From Pedobacter sp. Leaf216 (GTDB taxonomy: Bacteria > Bacteroidota > Bacteroidia > Sphingobacteriales > Sphingobacteriaceae): DNA of 45,492 nucleotides. This document shows, piece by piece, positions 34,378 to 44,200 of the stretch; within the stretch, counting starts at the first letter, position 1; every line of letters begins with the position of its first letter. Made by a program: the position numbers and the translations under genes. Location: contig NZ_LMKM01000007.1 in the NCBI RefSeq assembly GCF_001421515.1, positions 79,941 through 125,432 of the forward strand, in the 5' to 3' direction. The notes under the pieces are model-generated. The model saw only the letters and a list, made by a program, of their open reading frames with translations. It made no database searches and was not told the DNA's origin.

Positions 34378-34905
34378 ATGAACATTACCAAAAACCTTTT
34401 ATTTACCACGCTTATTGCATTGTTTACACTCACCATGTATTCTTGTAAAACAAAAAAACTGGCAGCAAAACCGGCTACGCCTGTTGCAAAACCAGCACCA
34501 CCGGTTGAAGAGAAAAAACCAGCTCCGGCTCCTGAAAAAGAAGAAGCTCCGGCTCCTGAGGAAAAACCAAACTTTAATTTAGATAATATTCAGTTCGAAT
34601 TTAATTCGTTTGTACTTAAAACTTCTTCATTCGCTATATTAGATAAGGCCGTTGCTGAAATGAAAAAATCGCCAACCACCAAATTTATTCTTAATGGGCA
34701 CTCCTCTGCTGAAGGTACGCCTGATCACAATATGCAACTTTCTATAGACCGTGCAAATGCAGTAAAATCGTATTTTATTAATGCAGGTTTAAATGGCAGC
34801 AATTTTACTGTTGTTGGGCATGGAGAAAAAGAACCAATCAGCTCAAACGACAGTGAGGAAGGCCGAATGGTGAACAGAAGAACAGAAATTAAAGTTCAGA
34901 AGTAA
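34378..34905 (+). CDS. OmpA-family lipoprotein with Pro/Glu/Lys-rich linker
   Basis: This 175-residue protein has a lipoprotein signal ending at Cys23 (TMYSC). Residues of about 30-62 are a Pro-, Ala-, Glu- and Lys-rich flexible linker (PAPEKEEAPAPEEKP). The OmpA/MotB peptidoglycan-binding domain is at about 65-175 (IQFEFNSFVL, NGHSSAEG, SIDRANAVKSYF, GRMVNRRTEI). The last eight bases of the gene, including the stop codon, are the first bases of the 206-bp repeat array that follows. Confidence 0.9.
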   Translation: MNITKNLLFTTLIALFTLTMYSCKTKKLAAKPATPVAKPAPPVEEKKPAPAPEKEEAPAPEEKPNFNLDNIQFEFNSFVLKTSSFAILDKAVAEMKKSPTTKFILNGHSSAEGTPDHNMQLSIDRANAVKSYFINAGLNGSNFTVVGHGEKEPISSNDSEEGRMVNRRTEIKVQK

Positions 34906-35804
34906 TTTTATTTAGACCTCGCAGGTTTTAAAAACCTGCGAGGTCTTTAAGTTATAAGCCTTTACACTACGCTCAGGGTAATAGACTACAGTAGAATAAT
35001 CGGTATTGCGAAATACGAAACATCTAAGCACGTTTGAGTAGTAATCGTTGTAAGATTGCTTCGTCGGCTGAAAAAGCCTTCTCGCAATGACGATACAAGT
35101 ATTAGAAGGAATTTTATTTAGACCTCGCAGGTTTTAAAAACCTGCGAGGTCTTTAAGTTATAAGCCCTTCGACTACATTTAGGGTAAAAGATGAGTAGAT
35201 GGATCGGTATTGCGAAATACGAAACATCTTAAAGCTTGATGAGTAGCGATCGTTATAAGATTGCTTCGTCGGCTGAAAAAGCCTTCTCGCAATGACGATA
35301 CAAGTATTAGAAGTAATTTTATTTAGACCTCGCAGGTTTTTAAAACCTGCGAGGTCTTTAAGTTATAAGCCCTTCCTCTACGCTCAGGGTAATAGACTAC
35401 AGTAGAATAATCGGTATTGCGAAATACGAAACATCTAAGCACGTTTGAGTAGCAATCGTTGTAAGATTGCTTCGTCGGCTGAAAAAGCCTTCTCGCAATG
35501 ACGACATCAATATTAGAAGTAATTTTATTTAGACCTCGCAGGTTTTAAAAACCTGCGAGGTCTTTAAGTTATAAGCCTTTACACTACGCGCAGGGTAATA
35601 GACTACAGTAGAATAATCGGTATTGCGAAATACGAAACATCTAAGCACGTTTGAGTAGCAATCGTTGTAAGATTACTTCGTCGGCTGAAAAAGCCTTACA
35701 GCAATGACGATACAAATATTAGAAGTAATTTTATTTAGACCTCGCAGGTTTTAAAAACCTGCGAGGTCTTTAAGTTATAAGCCCTTCCATTACGTTCAGG
35801 GTAA
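34898..35804. repeat. 206-bp tandem array, four full units and one partial
   Basis: Units start at 34898, 35104, 35309, 35515 and 35721 (periods 206, 205, 206, 206); the fifth stops at about 35804. Each begins with AGAAGTAATTTTATTTA (AGAAGGAATT in unit 2), then a 31-bp palindrome (GACCTCGCAGG, nine T/A bases, CCTGCGAGGTC), a spacer, and a REP-like hairpin GATTGCTTCGTCGGCT...CTCGCAATGACG. Units 1, 3 and 4 are nearly identical; the middle of unit 2 is clearly diverged. The array has no coding frame. It is not a CRISPR: the units are too long and there are no variable spacers. Confidence 0.95.
34915..34945. terminator. 31-bp palindrome after the ompA-like gene (first of five)
   Basis: GACCTCGCAGG and CCTGCGAGGTC enclose TTTTAAAAA, so the entire 31-bp sequence is nearly self-complementary. 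It begins 10 bases after the stop codon and probably ends or stabilises the ompA message; only a short T stretch follows. Further copies lie at 35121, 35326, 35532 and 35738. Confidence 0.55.
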
Positions 35805-35819
35805 CGTATTAAACAATAT

Positions 35820-36674
35820 TTATTTTTGGTATACCCTAACGTAATCTATCTCCATACGATTGGGAAATTTGGTATCGTTCAAGGGGCCACCGTTCATACC
35901 ACCCATTGCCAAATCAAATAATATATAATGGGGTTGTTTAAAGGGATGAAAATCTGATCCGTCGTCGTTTTTTAGGTCGCTTAACAAAGTTTTGTTCAAA
36001 AGCATTCCATCTACAAAAAGGCTGATTGCTTCACTATCCCAATCCATACGCCATGTATGAAATGCTGAAGCCCATTTTTTACCACCGAGTTCGCTAACTG
36101 GCTTGGTATTGCTATACCATTTTGCTTTCTTATTGGCACCCAAGCTTGCAATATTGGCCAGTAATTTACCTTTGTAATATTCCATAATATCAATTTCTCC
36201 ATTGGCAGGCCAGTGGCCTTTCACACCCAGCGTCCAAAATGCCGGCCAAAGGCCATCAGAAATATCAATCTTCCCCCTCATTTCGAACCGGCCATATTGC
36301 CAGCTTTGCAAACCTTTGGTAATGATACAGGCAGAAGTATACTGGATGTTTTTCAGTTTTTTACGCCAATCGTTACTTCCTTCAACATACAAGGGATTAG
36401 GTTTTTCTTCTTTTCGGGCTTCGATAATCAGTTTACCATCTTTGCAAAAAGCATTTTCTGGTTGATACCATTGTAACTCCTCGTTGCGCACAAAACCTTT
36501 CTCATAATCCCAATTGGCAGGGTTGGGTTTTCCATCTTTTTCAAACTCATCACTCCAAACGAGTTTGTAACCTTCGGTGAAGTAGGCATTAGAAAAATTT
36601 TGAGCTTTTTTTAGCGCACAGGATTGGATTAGTAGAATAATACATATAAAGGGAAATCGAAATTTGCGTTGCAT
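35820..36674 (-). CDS. GH16 beta-glucanase lipoprotein
   Basis: This 284-residue protein has a lipoprotein signal ending at Cys19 (LIQSC) and is probably surface-exposed. The GH16 jelly roll contains WPAFWTLG and the catalytic motif GEIDIMEYY, with nucleophile Glu160, Asp162 and acid/base Glu165. The 'EIDIME' form (with the extra Met) is that of laminarinases and related beta-1,3-glucanases rather than lichenases; agarase-like and galactanase-like members also exist. It is the last gene of the SusC/D locus, separated from the upstream gene by a strong hairpin. Confidence 0.9.
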   Translation of the reverse strand: MQRKFRFPFICIILLIQSCALKKAQNFSNAYFTEGYKLVWSDEFEKDGKPNPANWDYEKGFVRNEELQWYQPENAFCKDGKLIIEARKEEKPNPLYVEGSNDWRKKLKNIQYTSACIITKGLQSWQYGRFEMRGKIDISDGLWPAFWTLGVKGHWPANGEIDIMEYYKGKLLANIASLGANKKAKWYSNTKPVSELGGKKWASAFHTWRMDWDSEAISLFVDGMLLNKTLLSDLKNDDGSDFHPFKQPHYILFDLAMGGMNGGPLNDTKFPNRMEIDYVRVYQK

Positions 36675-36720
36675 ATCATTTTTTTTGATTTGCTAATTTA
36701 AAGTTAATCTTAAATAAAAT

Positions 36721-36755
36721 ATTCTCTGGGATTCATTGTGAATATCCCAGAGAAT
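36721..36755 (-). terminator. Intercistronic hairpin upstream of the GH16 gene
   Basis: ATTCTCTGGGAT (36721-36732) and ATCCCAGAGAAT (36744-36755) are perfect 12-bp arms with an 11-base loop. On the minus strand ATATTTTATTT follows. It could be a partial terminator or an mRNA processing and stability element, and it would lower or separate GH16 expression within the operon. Confidence 0.55.
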
Positions 36756-36777
36756 TGGCAATGGATTATAAGGTAGG

Positions 36778-37965
36778 TTAAAGAGATTTTAATGTAACTT
36801 CTTTCACAATCCAAAATTGATTTCCTGTAGTCATGGTAGCCAGAAAACCCAGCGAAACCGTTGTTGATTGTGCTAATGTAAATTGAAACTTATTATTGGC
36901 AAAATTGGTATATCCCAGTGAAGTAGCAATATCGGCAACATCCGGTAAAGTATTGCCGGCCGCAGCTACAATATAAACGGGATCAAGTGCTTCATTTTTA
37001 GCCATGGTAATTTCGAAACTGTAACTCCCTGCAGGTAACGTAAAGGTTTGAAAAATTTTACCATTGGTAATTTTAGCGGTTCCATCCCATCCCATTTCCA
37101 TGGCCAAACAGCCTCCAGAATCAGCACACCAACCGCCTAAACCACCATGATTTTTAATGTTCGGTGTAACTATCCAATCGGCAATATTTCGCCACCTGCC
37201 ACCACTTGCAGCAGCCAAAAAGGGATTGCCTTTATTTTTAAAGTAGGTTGCGGTAATGTCCGCACCTACCCTTTGGGTTTGGAAAGCTGTAGAAAAAGTA
37301 TCAATCGAAACTGTGTCTGGTAAAAACAGCGTCCGGTATCTCAAATTTGTTCCCGGTTTAATATCGGCAATGGCTGTTGTAGTTTCGTCAATCTTGGTTC
37401 TGATTTTTTTCAGCACGTTATTCAGATTGGTATATTCTACCTCTGTGGCAAATACGCCTGTTAGCCGATCCATCCCTTGCCATGAAATTTTAGTTGCGCC
37501 ACTCGCATCGGTAAATGCAGATTCTATTGGCCGATTAAATAACGAAGCCTGATACCTGGCCCCGTAAGATCTTCCTGTTTTATATACAGGAATTGATTTA
37601 TTGCCAATGCCATCGTAAGTATAAATTTCAAAATTTTGAACACCTTCTTTTACATTTTCAACAAAATATTTCAAGGTATCTATTGCATACTTCTTTTTAA
37701 CTGGGATAATGACAGAATCGGCCCTGTTATTCCAGAAAATTTTACACTGCGTTACTTTAGGATCGGATAAAAACAAGCCGCGGATATATACACGGTTACT
37801 ACCAGACATTATTTTAACGGAATCTAGTTTACCAGTGTAAGAAATTTCACCTTGCTCAGTAAACTTTTTGTAATCATCAGATTTTGTACAGGAAAAATAG
37901 ACCCCTGCCAAAATTACCATAAAAGCCAGTTTTATGGATTGTAAATTTATTGTTCGATTGTTCAT
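36778..37965 (-). CDS. Surface glycan-binding-type lipoprotein (DUF4998/DUF5013 style)
   Basis: This 395-residue protein has a lipoprotein signal ending at Cys26 (VYFSC). The N-terminal half (about 40-230) is a pair of beta-sandwich-like segments as in DUF4998; the C-terminal part (about 235-395; WRNIADWIVTPNIKNHGGLGGW to the end) resembles the DUF5013 domain, a lectin-like sandwich. Both are recognised from sequence style, so the numbers are tentative. Position after susC, susD and another lipoprotein is that of SusE/SusF-type glycan-binding proteins. It has a 26-bp gap to the upstream gene. Confidence 0.75.
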   Translation of the reverse strand: MNNRTINLQSIKLAFMVILAGVYFSCTKSDDYKKFTEQGEISYTGKLDSVKIMSGSNRVYIRGLFLSDPKVTQCKIFWNNRADSVIIPVKKKYAIDTLKYFVENVKEGVQNFEIYTYDGIGNKSIPVYKTGRSYGARYQASLFNRPIESAFTDASGATKISWQGMDRLTGVFATEVEYTNLNNVLKKIRTKIDETTTAIADIKPGTNLRYRTLFLPDTVSIDTFSTAFQTQRVGADITATYFKNKGNPFLAAASGGRWRNIADWIVTPNIKNHGGLGGWCADSGGCLAMEMGWDGTAKITNGKIFQTFTLPAGSYSFEITMAKNEALDPVYIVAAAGNTLPDVADIATSLGYTNFANNKFQFTLAQSTTVSLGFLATMTTGNQFWIVKEVTLKSL

Positions 37966-37991
37966 CTTAAAATTCTTTTAAATAATTGCCC

Positions 37992-39191
37992 TTATCTTGG
38001 ATCTCCGTAAAGCTGAACTTCTGATATACTCATAAAAGAAGTACCTTGCCAATTGTTGATGGATTTAATCCTGATATACCTAACTTTTTTAAGGCCAACA
38101 GCAAAATTGTAACTGATACCTGCATTGGCAAATGCATAATCTTCGCTGGTTTGCACACCATAAGCACTTTTAGAGGGTTTTTGTGAAGTATATTTACCCA
38201 ACAATACCCAGTTATTGTAACTCCCATCAGCAGGAGGATTATCAGTTCCCCAGATTTCAAAATCCTTTAAATTGCCACCATAATAGTACGTACGCCCAGC
38301 ATTTAGGTATTCAGGATAATTCCATACCACAATGCGGCTTAAGGTTGCAGTTTTACCAAGATCGAAAGTTACCCACTGTGGCGTTAATACAGTTGTTTTG
38401 GTTAAACATACACTAGGCCAGTCGATAATGTTACCATCCCACATTTTTGATACTCCGGTATTTGAATATTCTTGTGGTGTATCGCTCGGTAGAATAACTT
38501 CTTTATAGGTAGATTTAGATAACACGGTTTCATAAAGGGGCTTTAAGGTTGTAAAAAGGGTATCACTGTAATTTAACCAGCGATCTCTAATGGTAATGGC
38601 AAATTTCTGACTTAGGGTATCCAACCCTCTGATAGATTGATCGATATCGATAGCTGCCGTATAGATATTTTTTGATGTTGGCACGTACTTTCCTTTTGAG
38701 AAAACCAGTACTTCGATTGCCAGATCTGCCTTTGAGGGGTTACTGCCTTTAAAGTTTAGGCCACCAAAATCTGCTACAGCCTTAAGGCTCCTGTAAACAC
38801 CCCATATCGGATTTTCTAGTGGCTTAACTTTAACAATAATTGGCTCTGAAGCAGTTTCACTTCTGTTTACACTATAAACTTTCACTTCATGCTCTTTGGT
38901 ATCACCAAAACCTTCTACCAGAAGTGTATTGCCATAATAAGAAGTTTTTACTTCCATTTCCTGGCCATTTGCCAGGTAATATACAGCCTTAACATATAAC
39001 AAGTCTTTATCACTAGGCAAACTAAACGTTATGGATGCATTACCTGGTCCATTTGTAACCGATACATTTGAAATTTTTCCGGGAGGCGTTGTATTGTTTT
39101 CTAATGGTGAAAGTACATCTTCCTTGCAGCTCGAAAACGCTACTGTTAAACCAAACAGCAATACCATCAGGCTTTTATTGATCTTTTTCAT
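37992..39191 (-). CDS. Surface lipoprotein with DUF4959/DUF5126/DUF5000-like domains
   Basis: This 399-residue protein has a lipoprotein signal ending at Cys22 (AFSSC). Residues of about 35-125 are a fibronectin-like domain (DUF4959 style: PPGKISNVSVTNGPGNASIT), followed by a middle domain (about 125-240) and a C-terminal F5/8-type-C-like lectin domain (about 245-399; MWDGNIIDW, WVTFDLGK, RYIRIKSIN, ISEVQLYG), known as DUF5000. Proteins of this kind follow susD in many loci and presumably bind glycan at the cell surface. Gaps are 26 bp on both sides. Confidence 0.82.
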   Translation of the reverse strand: MKKINKSLMVLLFGLTVAFSSCKEDVLSPLENNTTPPGKISNVSVTNGPGNASITFSLPSDKDLLYVKAVYYLANGQEMEVKTSYYGNTLLVEGFGDTKEHEVKVYSVNRSETASEPIIVKVKPLENPIWGVYRSLKAVADFGGLNFKGSNPSKADLAIEVLVFSKGKYVPTSKNIYTAAIDIDQSIRGLDTLSQKFAITIRDRWLNYSDTLFTTLKPLYETVLSKSTYKEVILPSDTPQEYSNTGVSKMWDGNIIDWPSVCLTKTTVLTPQWVTFDLGKTATLSRIVVWNYPEYLNAGRTYYYGGNLKDFEIWGTDNPPADGSYNNWVLLGKYTSQKPSKSAYGVQTSEDYAFANAGISYNFAVGLKKVRYIRIKSINNWQGTSFMSISEVQLYGDPR

Positions 39192-39217
39192 TTTGAATAT
39201 TTTTATAAAAATTAAAA

Positions 39218-41221
39218 CTACCAGCCTGGGTTTTGTACCAGTTTAGGGTTAACAGTTAAATCGTATGTTCTTAAAGGCCATAAATAATCGCGTGGTGCAA
39301 CAAAGTTTTGGTTAAAAATGGTTCTAACGCGGTAATACTCTGATGCTGTTGGCTGGTAAACACTCCAACCTGTAATCGACTGATTGAACATTTCAGCAGC
39401 ACGTTTCCAGCGTTTTATGTCCCAATAGCGGCTCCCTTCAAATGCCATTTCAATAAGCCGTTCCTGTTGAATAATTTCACGTAAACCATCCTTTGATGTA
39501 TACTTGGCAGGATTATTTGAAAAATTTGACCATGAGGTTTGCACCGTTTGCAGCCCTGCCCTGGTTCTAATCCGGTTAAGGTATTCGTAAACATCAGCAG
39601 ATGGGCTTGATAAACTTTCATTCAAAGCTTCGGCATACATTAAATACAAATCTGCCATTCTTACCTGTGGCCATGGGTAATCGCGGTAACTCGCACCATT
39701 TGTACCATTAATCATATTCCAGTCTACCAGTTTCTTTATAAAATAACCTGTTTCATTATACCAGCCGAAGTTATTGGCACCGGCTACCTGATTAGATTTG
39801 CCTTCTAAAACAAAAGTTCCTTCATCAGAATTTGTTGGACTATCGTACTTGTACCAGATACCTCCATCGAAACCTAAATCAGCATAAAACCTTGGCTCTC
39901 TGTCGAAATTAATTCTTGCAGTGGTGTAGCCCTCTTTAACATAAAACCGCTCGCTTTTAACAGCAGTACGTAAAGTATATTTATTGGTGAAATCGAGCGT
40001 TTTATCTTCATTAATCGGCACCCCGTTTTTGCTGTAAAACATTTCAGCAATTTTTAAGGGTGGTGCCAACTGTTGCCTGGCACTACCTACCACCACAGTT
40101 GCAGCCAAACGTGGCATAGCCGCTCTTTGCATATTGAAAGTACGGGAATTCGGATTTGCCCAAACATGTTCTAAATTCACATTAAAACGCTCTGTTACGG
40201 CACCTTTTATAGTCAACTGTCTTAGTGTGGTATCTGATAGTTTAAACGTAGTACCCGGAAACTGGTACAATTTAAATCCCGCAGCTTCTGCACCATCAAT
40301 TGCTGCTTTGGCAGCATCAGCTGCTCTTTTCCACTTTCCGGCATCGTAAATGGTATTAAAAAGTACAACACCGTCTTTATCCCTAAAATTGCTATAATCT
40401 GTATTTCCATTAAAGAGCGGGCTTGCTGCCATGAGTAAAAGTTTGGCTTTAATTGCAAGGGCGATCGGTTTGGTGATGCGTCCTAATTCAGTACTTTTAT
40501 CAGTAATGATCTGAGGCAGATTGGGGATAGCCTGATCCAGTAACCCGGCCACGTAATTTACACATTCATCAAAAGGCATTCTTTTAACCCGCACATCTTC
40601 TTCGGTAGCACTAATCCCCAAATTGGCATCAATAATCGGAATTGGGCCATACATCCTCAGGAGATAAAAATTATAATAAGCCTTTAAAAACTTCACCTCT
40701 GCTATCCAGCGCTGCCTTTCATCCAGGCGTAAATCTGGTATTTTACTTGCATCCTGTACGTTTTCTAAAAAGATATTACAATTTCTAATGGCTTTAAACA
40801 ATCCATAATTGCCATCGGGGTTATCAGTATAATTAAAAACATTGCCACCACCCTGGTAACGGCCGTTCCAGGCATCAAGAAATGGGTTTTCTGCACCCTG
40901 GCTTCCCCTGGCCATTCTCCAGCCATAAGAAATAAATTCCCTTTCATCTAATGAGGTCCAAATTTCGTCTCCTGCCATAAAACCCGCATTCAATAACGGC
41001 TCCCCATCTTTTGGAAGAAATGAATAACAGGTAAACAGGTATTTTTCGGCCTCATTTCTTAAAGTGAAGGCATTATCGATGGTTGCCACGTTATCAGGCA
41101 CAATATCCAGATACTTTTTACAAGAACTTGTGGATAAAATGATAAAGAGCATGGTTAGCATAAGTTTTGCTACACTAAGCTTTGCCATATATTTTCTAAA
41201 TAATATATTATTGATTTTCAT
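39218..41221 (-). CDS. susD: SusD/RagB-family glycan-binding lipoprotein
   Basis: This 667-residue protein has a lipoprotein signal ending at Cys34 (LSTSSC). The SusD fold shows an early KKYLDIVPDNVATIDNAF, tetratricopeptide-like helices (KFLKAYYNFYLLRMYGPIPI), and a C-terminal half with LYLMYAEALNE, YLNRIRTRAGL and QERLIEMAFEGSRYWDIKRW, ending in NPGW. It is the lid of the SusC transporter and binds the oligosaccharide. At 667 residues it is longer than the common 500-600. A second in-frame ATG at 41188 (residue 12) also gives a good signal, so the exact start is uncertain. Confidence 0.93.
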   Translation of the reverse strand: MKINNILFRKYMAKLSVAKLMLTMLFIILSTSSCKKYLDIVPDNVATIDNAFTLRNEAEKYLFTCYSFLPKDGEPLLNAGFMAGDEIWTSLDEREFISYGWRMARGSQGAENPFLDAWNGRYQGGGNVFNYTDNPDGNYGLFKAIRNCNIFLENVQDASKIPDLRLDERQRWIAEVKFLKAYYNFYLLRMYGPIPIIDANLGISATEEDVRVKRMPFDECVNYVAGLLDQAIPNLPQIITDKSTELGRITKPIALAIKAKLLLMAASPLFNGNTDYSNFRDKDGVVLFNTIYDAGKWKRAADAAKAAIDGAEAAGFKLYQFPGTTFKLSDTTLRQLTIKGAVTERFNVNLEHVWANPNSRTFNMQRAAMPRLAATVVVGSARQQLAPPLKIAEMFYSKNGVPINEDKTLDFTNKYTLRTAVKSERFYVKEGYTTARINFDREPRFYADLGFDGGIWYKYDSPTNSDEGTFVLEGKSNQVAGANNFGWYNETGYFIKKLVDWNMINGTNGASYRDYPWPQVRMADLYLMYAEALNESLSSPSADVYEYLNRIRTRAGLQTVQTSWSNFSNNPAKYTSKDGLREIIQQERLIEMAFEGSRYWDIKRWKRAAEMFNQSITGWSVYQPTASEYYRVRTIFNQNFVAPRDYLWPLRTYDLTVNPKLVQNPGW

Positions 41222-41244
41222 ATTTTCTTTTTTAAGTTCAATCG

Positions 41245-44200
41245 TTAGAATGAAACATTTAAACCTAAATTATATACTGTTTGAACAGGATAGCCCAAAC
41301 CATTTCCGCCCATTTCAGGATCCCAAAGTTTAAATGCACTTAAAGCCCAAAGGTTAGTGGCATTGGCATAAATCCGGGCACTGCTGAGGCCAAGTCTTTT
41401 TTGAAGCTTAGTTTGTAAGTTGTAACCAAGCTCTACACTTTTTAGCCTTAAAAATGCGCCGTTGCGCATCCACCAGGTTGAGGTACGGGTATTATTGTTC
41501 ACAAAATTAGGACTCAAACGTGGCCAGAAAGCGTAACTATCTCTATTCTGCTCAGACCAATGGCTGTTTGCAATTACATCCAATAAGCCGTTTTGCGTTA
41601 CATTTGGGTTTCCGCTTTCATTATTAAGCACAAATGGAGAAATGTTGCCCGGATTGATAAAAAATGATGACCGTGCAGAACCTTGTAAGAATGCAGAAAT
41701 ATCAAAACCTTTAAATCCAAAGGTGCCACCAAAGCCATAAATAATTTCCGGACTTGTAGGTAAACCTATTGGTACCTGATCTACATCACTGATTATACCA
41801 TCTCCATTTACATCGCGGTACTTAATGTCTCCGCCACCATAATCTAACCCAGGTACGCCTGCAAATTGCACCGGTGAATTTTTGGCTTCGGCATCATCAA
41901 CAAATAAACGTTCGGCTATGTAACCAAATGCTTGTGTAGTGGGTAAACCGATGTGGTAACGGTAAGCTTCATTTGCTTTGAATGATGGCTCATCATAGAT
42001 TAAAATTTTATTTGTAGCGTAAGTAAAATTACCCCTTAACTGAAGAAACATACTGTTGCTAAATGATTTGTTGTAACTCGCAGAAAAATCTACTCCTTTA
42101 CTTTCTGCTTTGTTAGTATTTGCCCTTACTGCGGCCTGTAAGCCCATTGTACTTGGAATAAAAGTTCTATCCGTTAAAATATTCGACCGTTCGTTCTTGT
42201 ATATATCAAAGGTTAAGTTTAAGCTGTTAAACAAGGTCATATCCAAACCGATATTTGTTTGCTTGGATCTTTCCCAGGTAATTAATGGGTTAGAATACCT
42301 CGAAATCGAAATCCCATCACGGTAGTACAAGCCATCCTCACCAAAACTTGCTCCAAAGGTTCCATTATTCATGTTTACTTCCGATAGGTAGAAAAAACGA
42401 TCAGCAGCATTACCAATCTGATCATTACCAACCAAGCCATAAGTTGCCCTTAACTTTAAACTGTTAATCACTTTTGTAAGTGGCTTAAAATATTTTTCGT
42501 TCGAAACAACATACCCTAAACCAAATGATGGGAAGAAACCGAAGCGGTTGTTCTCTGCAAATCGTTCTGAACCATTATAACCAAAGTTAAACTCGGCCAG
42601 ATAACGATTATCGTATCCATAGGTAGCCCTTCCAGATACACCCTGGTTGCGTGATGGAAGCGAAAGCTGGAGACTGCCGGGATTGGCCGCCAGGTAATTT
42701 CTCATTGTGGTAATGAGCATTGCGCCTACAGCATGTTTCTCTTTAAAAGTACGGTTATAGTTTGCAGAAAATTCGGCATAAAAGGTAGAGTTAAGGTCTT
42801 TAGTGCCTTCCGAATAACCTAAATATTCGGTACCAACATTGCCAATGGAAAGCGCACCACCACCATTAATTAAGCTTAGGCTGATAGATTTATCCGGTTG
42901 CTCGGTAGCGGAATAATAAAATGGATTGTAAGCACGCGAAATATCGAAATACGAGTACCTCCTGGCATAAGTCATCATCCTTGCGGTTAAACCCGGTGTA
43001 ATGAATTTTAAATCCTGCTTAATTTCGATCTGAGTTTGTAAGGTTGAGGAATTTTTATCTTGATAACCTTTCACCATTTCGGCATAGGGGTTCATATAAA
43101 GGCCTCCGCGTGGAGAAATGGCATTGCCAAATAGCGGGTGATTGCTAAAAGGCGATAAGCTGGCGGGATAAACAGCCGGAAACATAACCGGATTAGACCA
43201 AATTGCCCTGTTAAAGGTTGCTCCACCACCCCCAACAGGTCCGGTATAATCATCAAACTGGCCATAAACACGTATAATTGCTTCTGTAGTATTGGTTAGG
43301 TTGATGTTAACGTTAGAACGTACTGAGTAATTTTTCAACTTAATGTTGCTGTTAAAATTATTTAAATCTGCTACTTTTAATACTCCATTATCAATGTTAT
43401 AAGTACCCGCGATATAGTAGCTTGCTTTTGTACCACCGCCAGAAATATTAAGGTTATAACGCTGGTTAATGGTATAATCCTTTATCAGCTGTTCTATCCA
43501 GTTGTTGTTGGGATAAAGCAATTCATTTTCTCCTGCGGCAGTAGCATCGATTTTGGTTTGCAGATATGGCAAAATGGCTAACCTGTTGCGTGTTAAAGCG
43601 GCTTCGTTGGCCAATTTCATATAGGTTACATTATCTGCAAACTGGAAGTTTTTGGTGTTTGAGGATAATGATGATTCTGCCCTAAAACCAAATTTGGTTT
43701 GTCCGGCTACGCCAGATTTTGTGAGAATGAGTACAACGCCATTTGCACCTCTTGCACCATACACTGCCGAAGCTGTAGCATCTTTAAGTACGTTAAACGA
43801 TGAAATATCATCTGGTTGCAGGCGCGCCATATCATTTTGGCTTGACTCTATTCCATCAATAAGAATTAATGGATCTTGCTTACCAGCACCAAAAGTGCCC
43901 AGGCCGCGAATAAAAAACTGTGCATTATCAGCACCAGGTTCGCCACTTCTCTGGTACGCAATCATCCCGGCAACCCTGCCGGCCATCATCGTAGTTAAGT
44001 TACTGGTTGGGCCTTTAAGCTCCTTAGGATTAATGGCCGTAATAGAACTGATTACACTCGTTTTTTTCTGGGTACCAAAGCCTACAACAGCAACTTCATC
44101 CAAAGAATTATCATCTGATAAAAGCGTTACGTTAACCACATAAACACCTTCGGCATTTTTATCATAATTGGCTATGGCTACATTTTTAGCTTTGTAACCA

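Noticed and set aside
34898..35804. Possible CRISPR array
   Set aside because: The period of 206 bp is filled entirely with repeated sequence and there are no unique spacers or cas genes.
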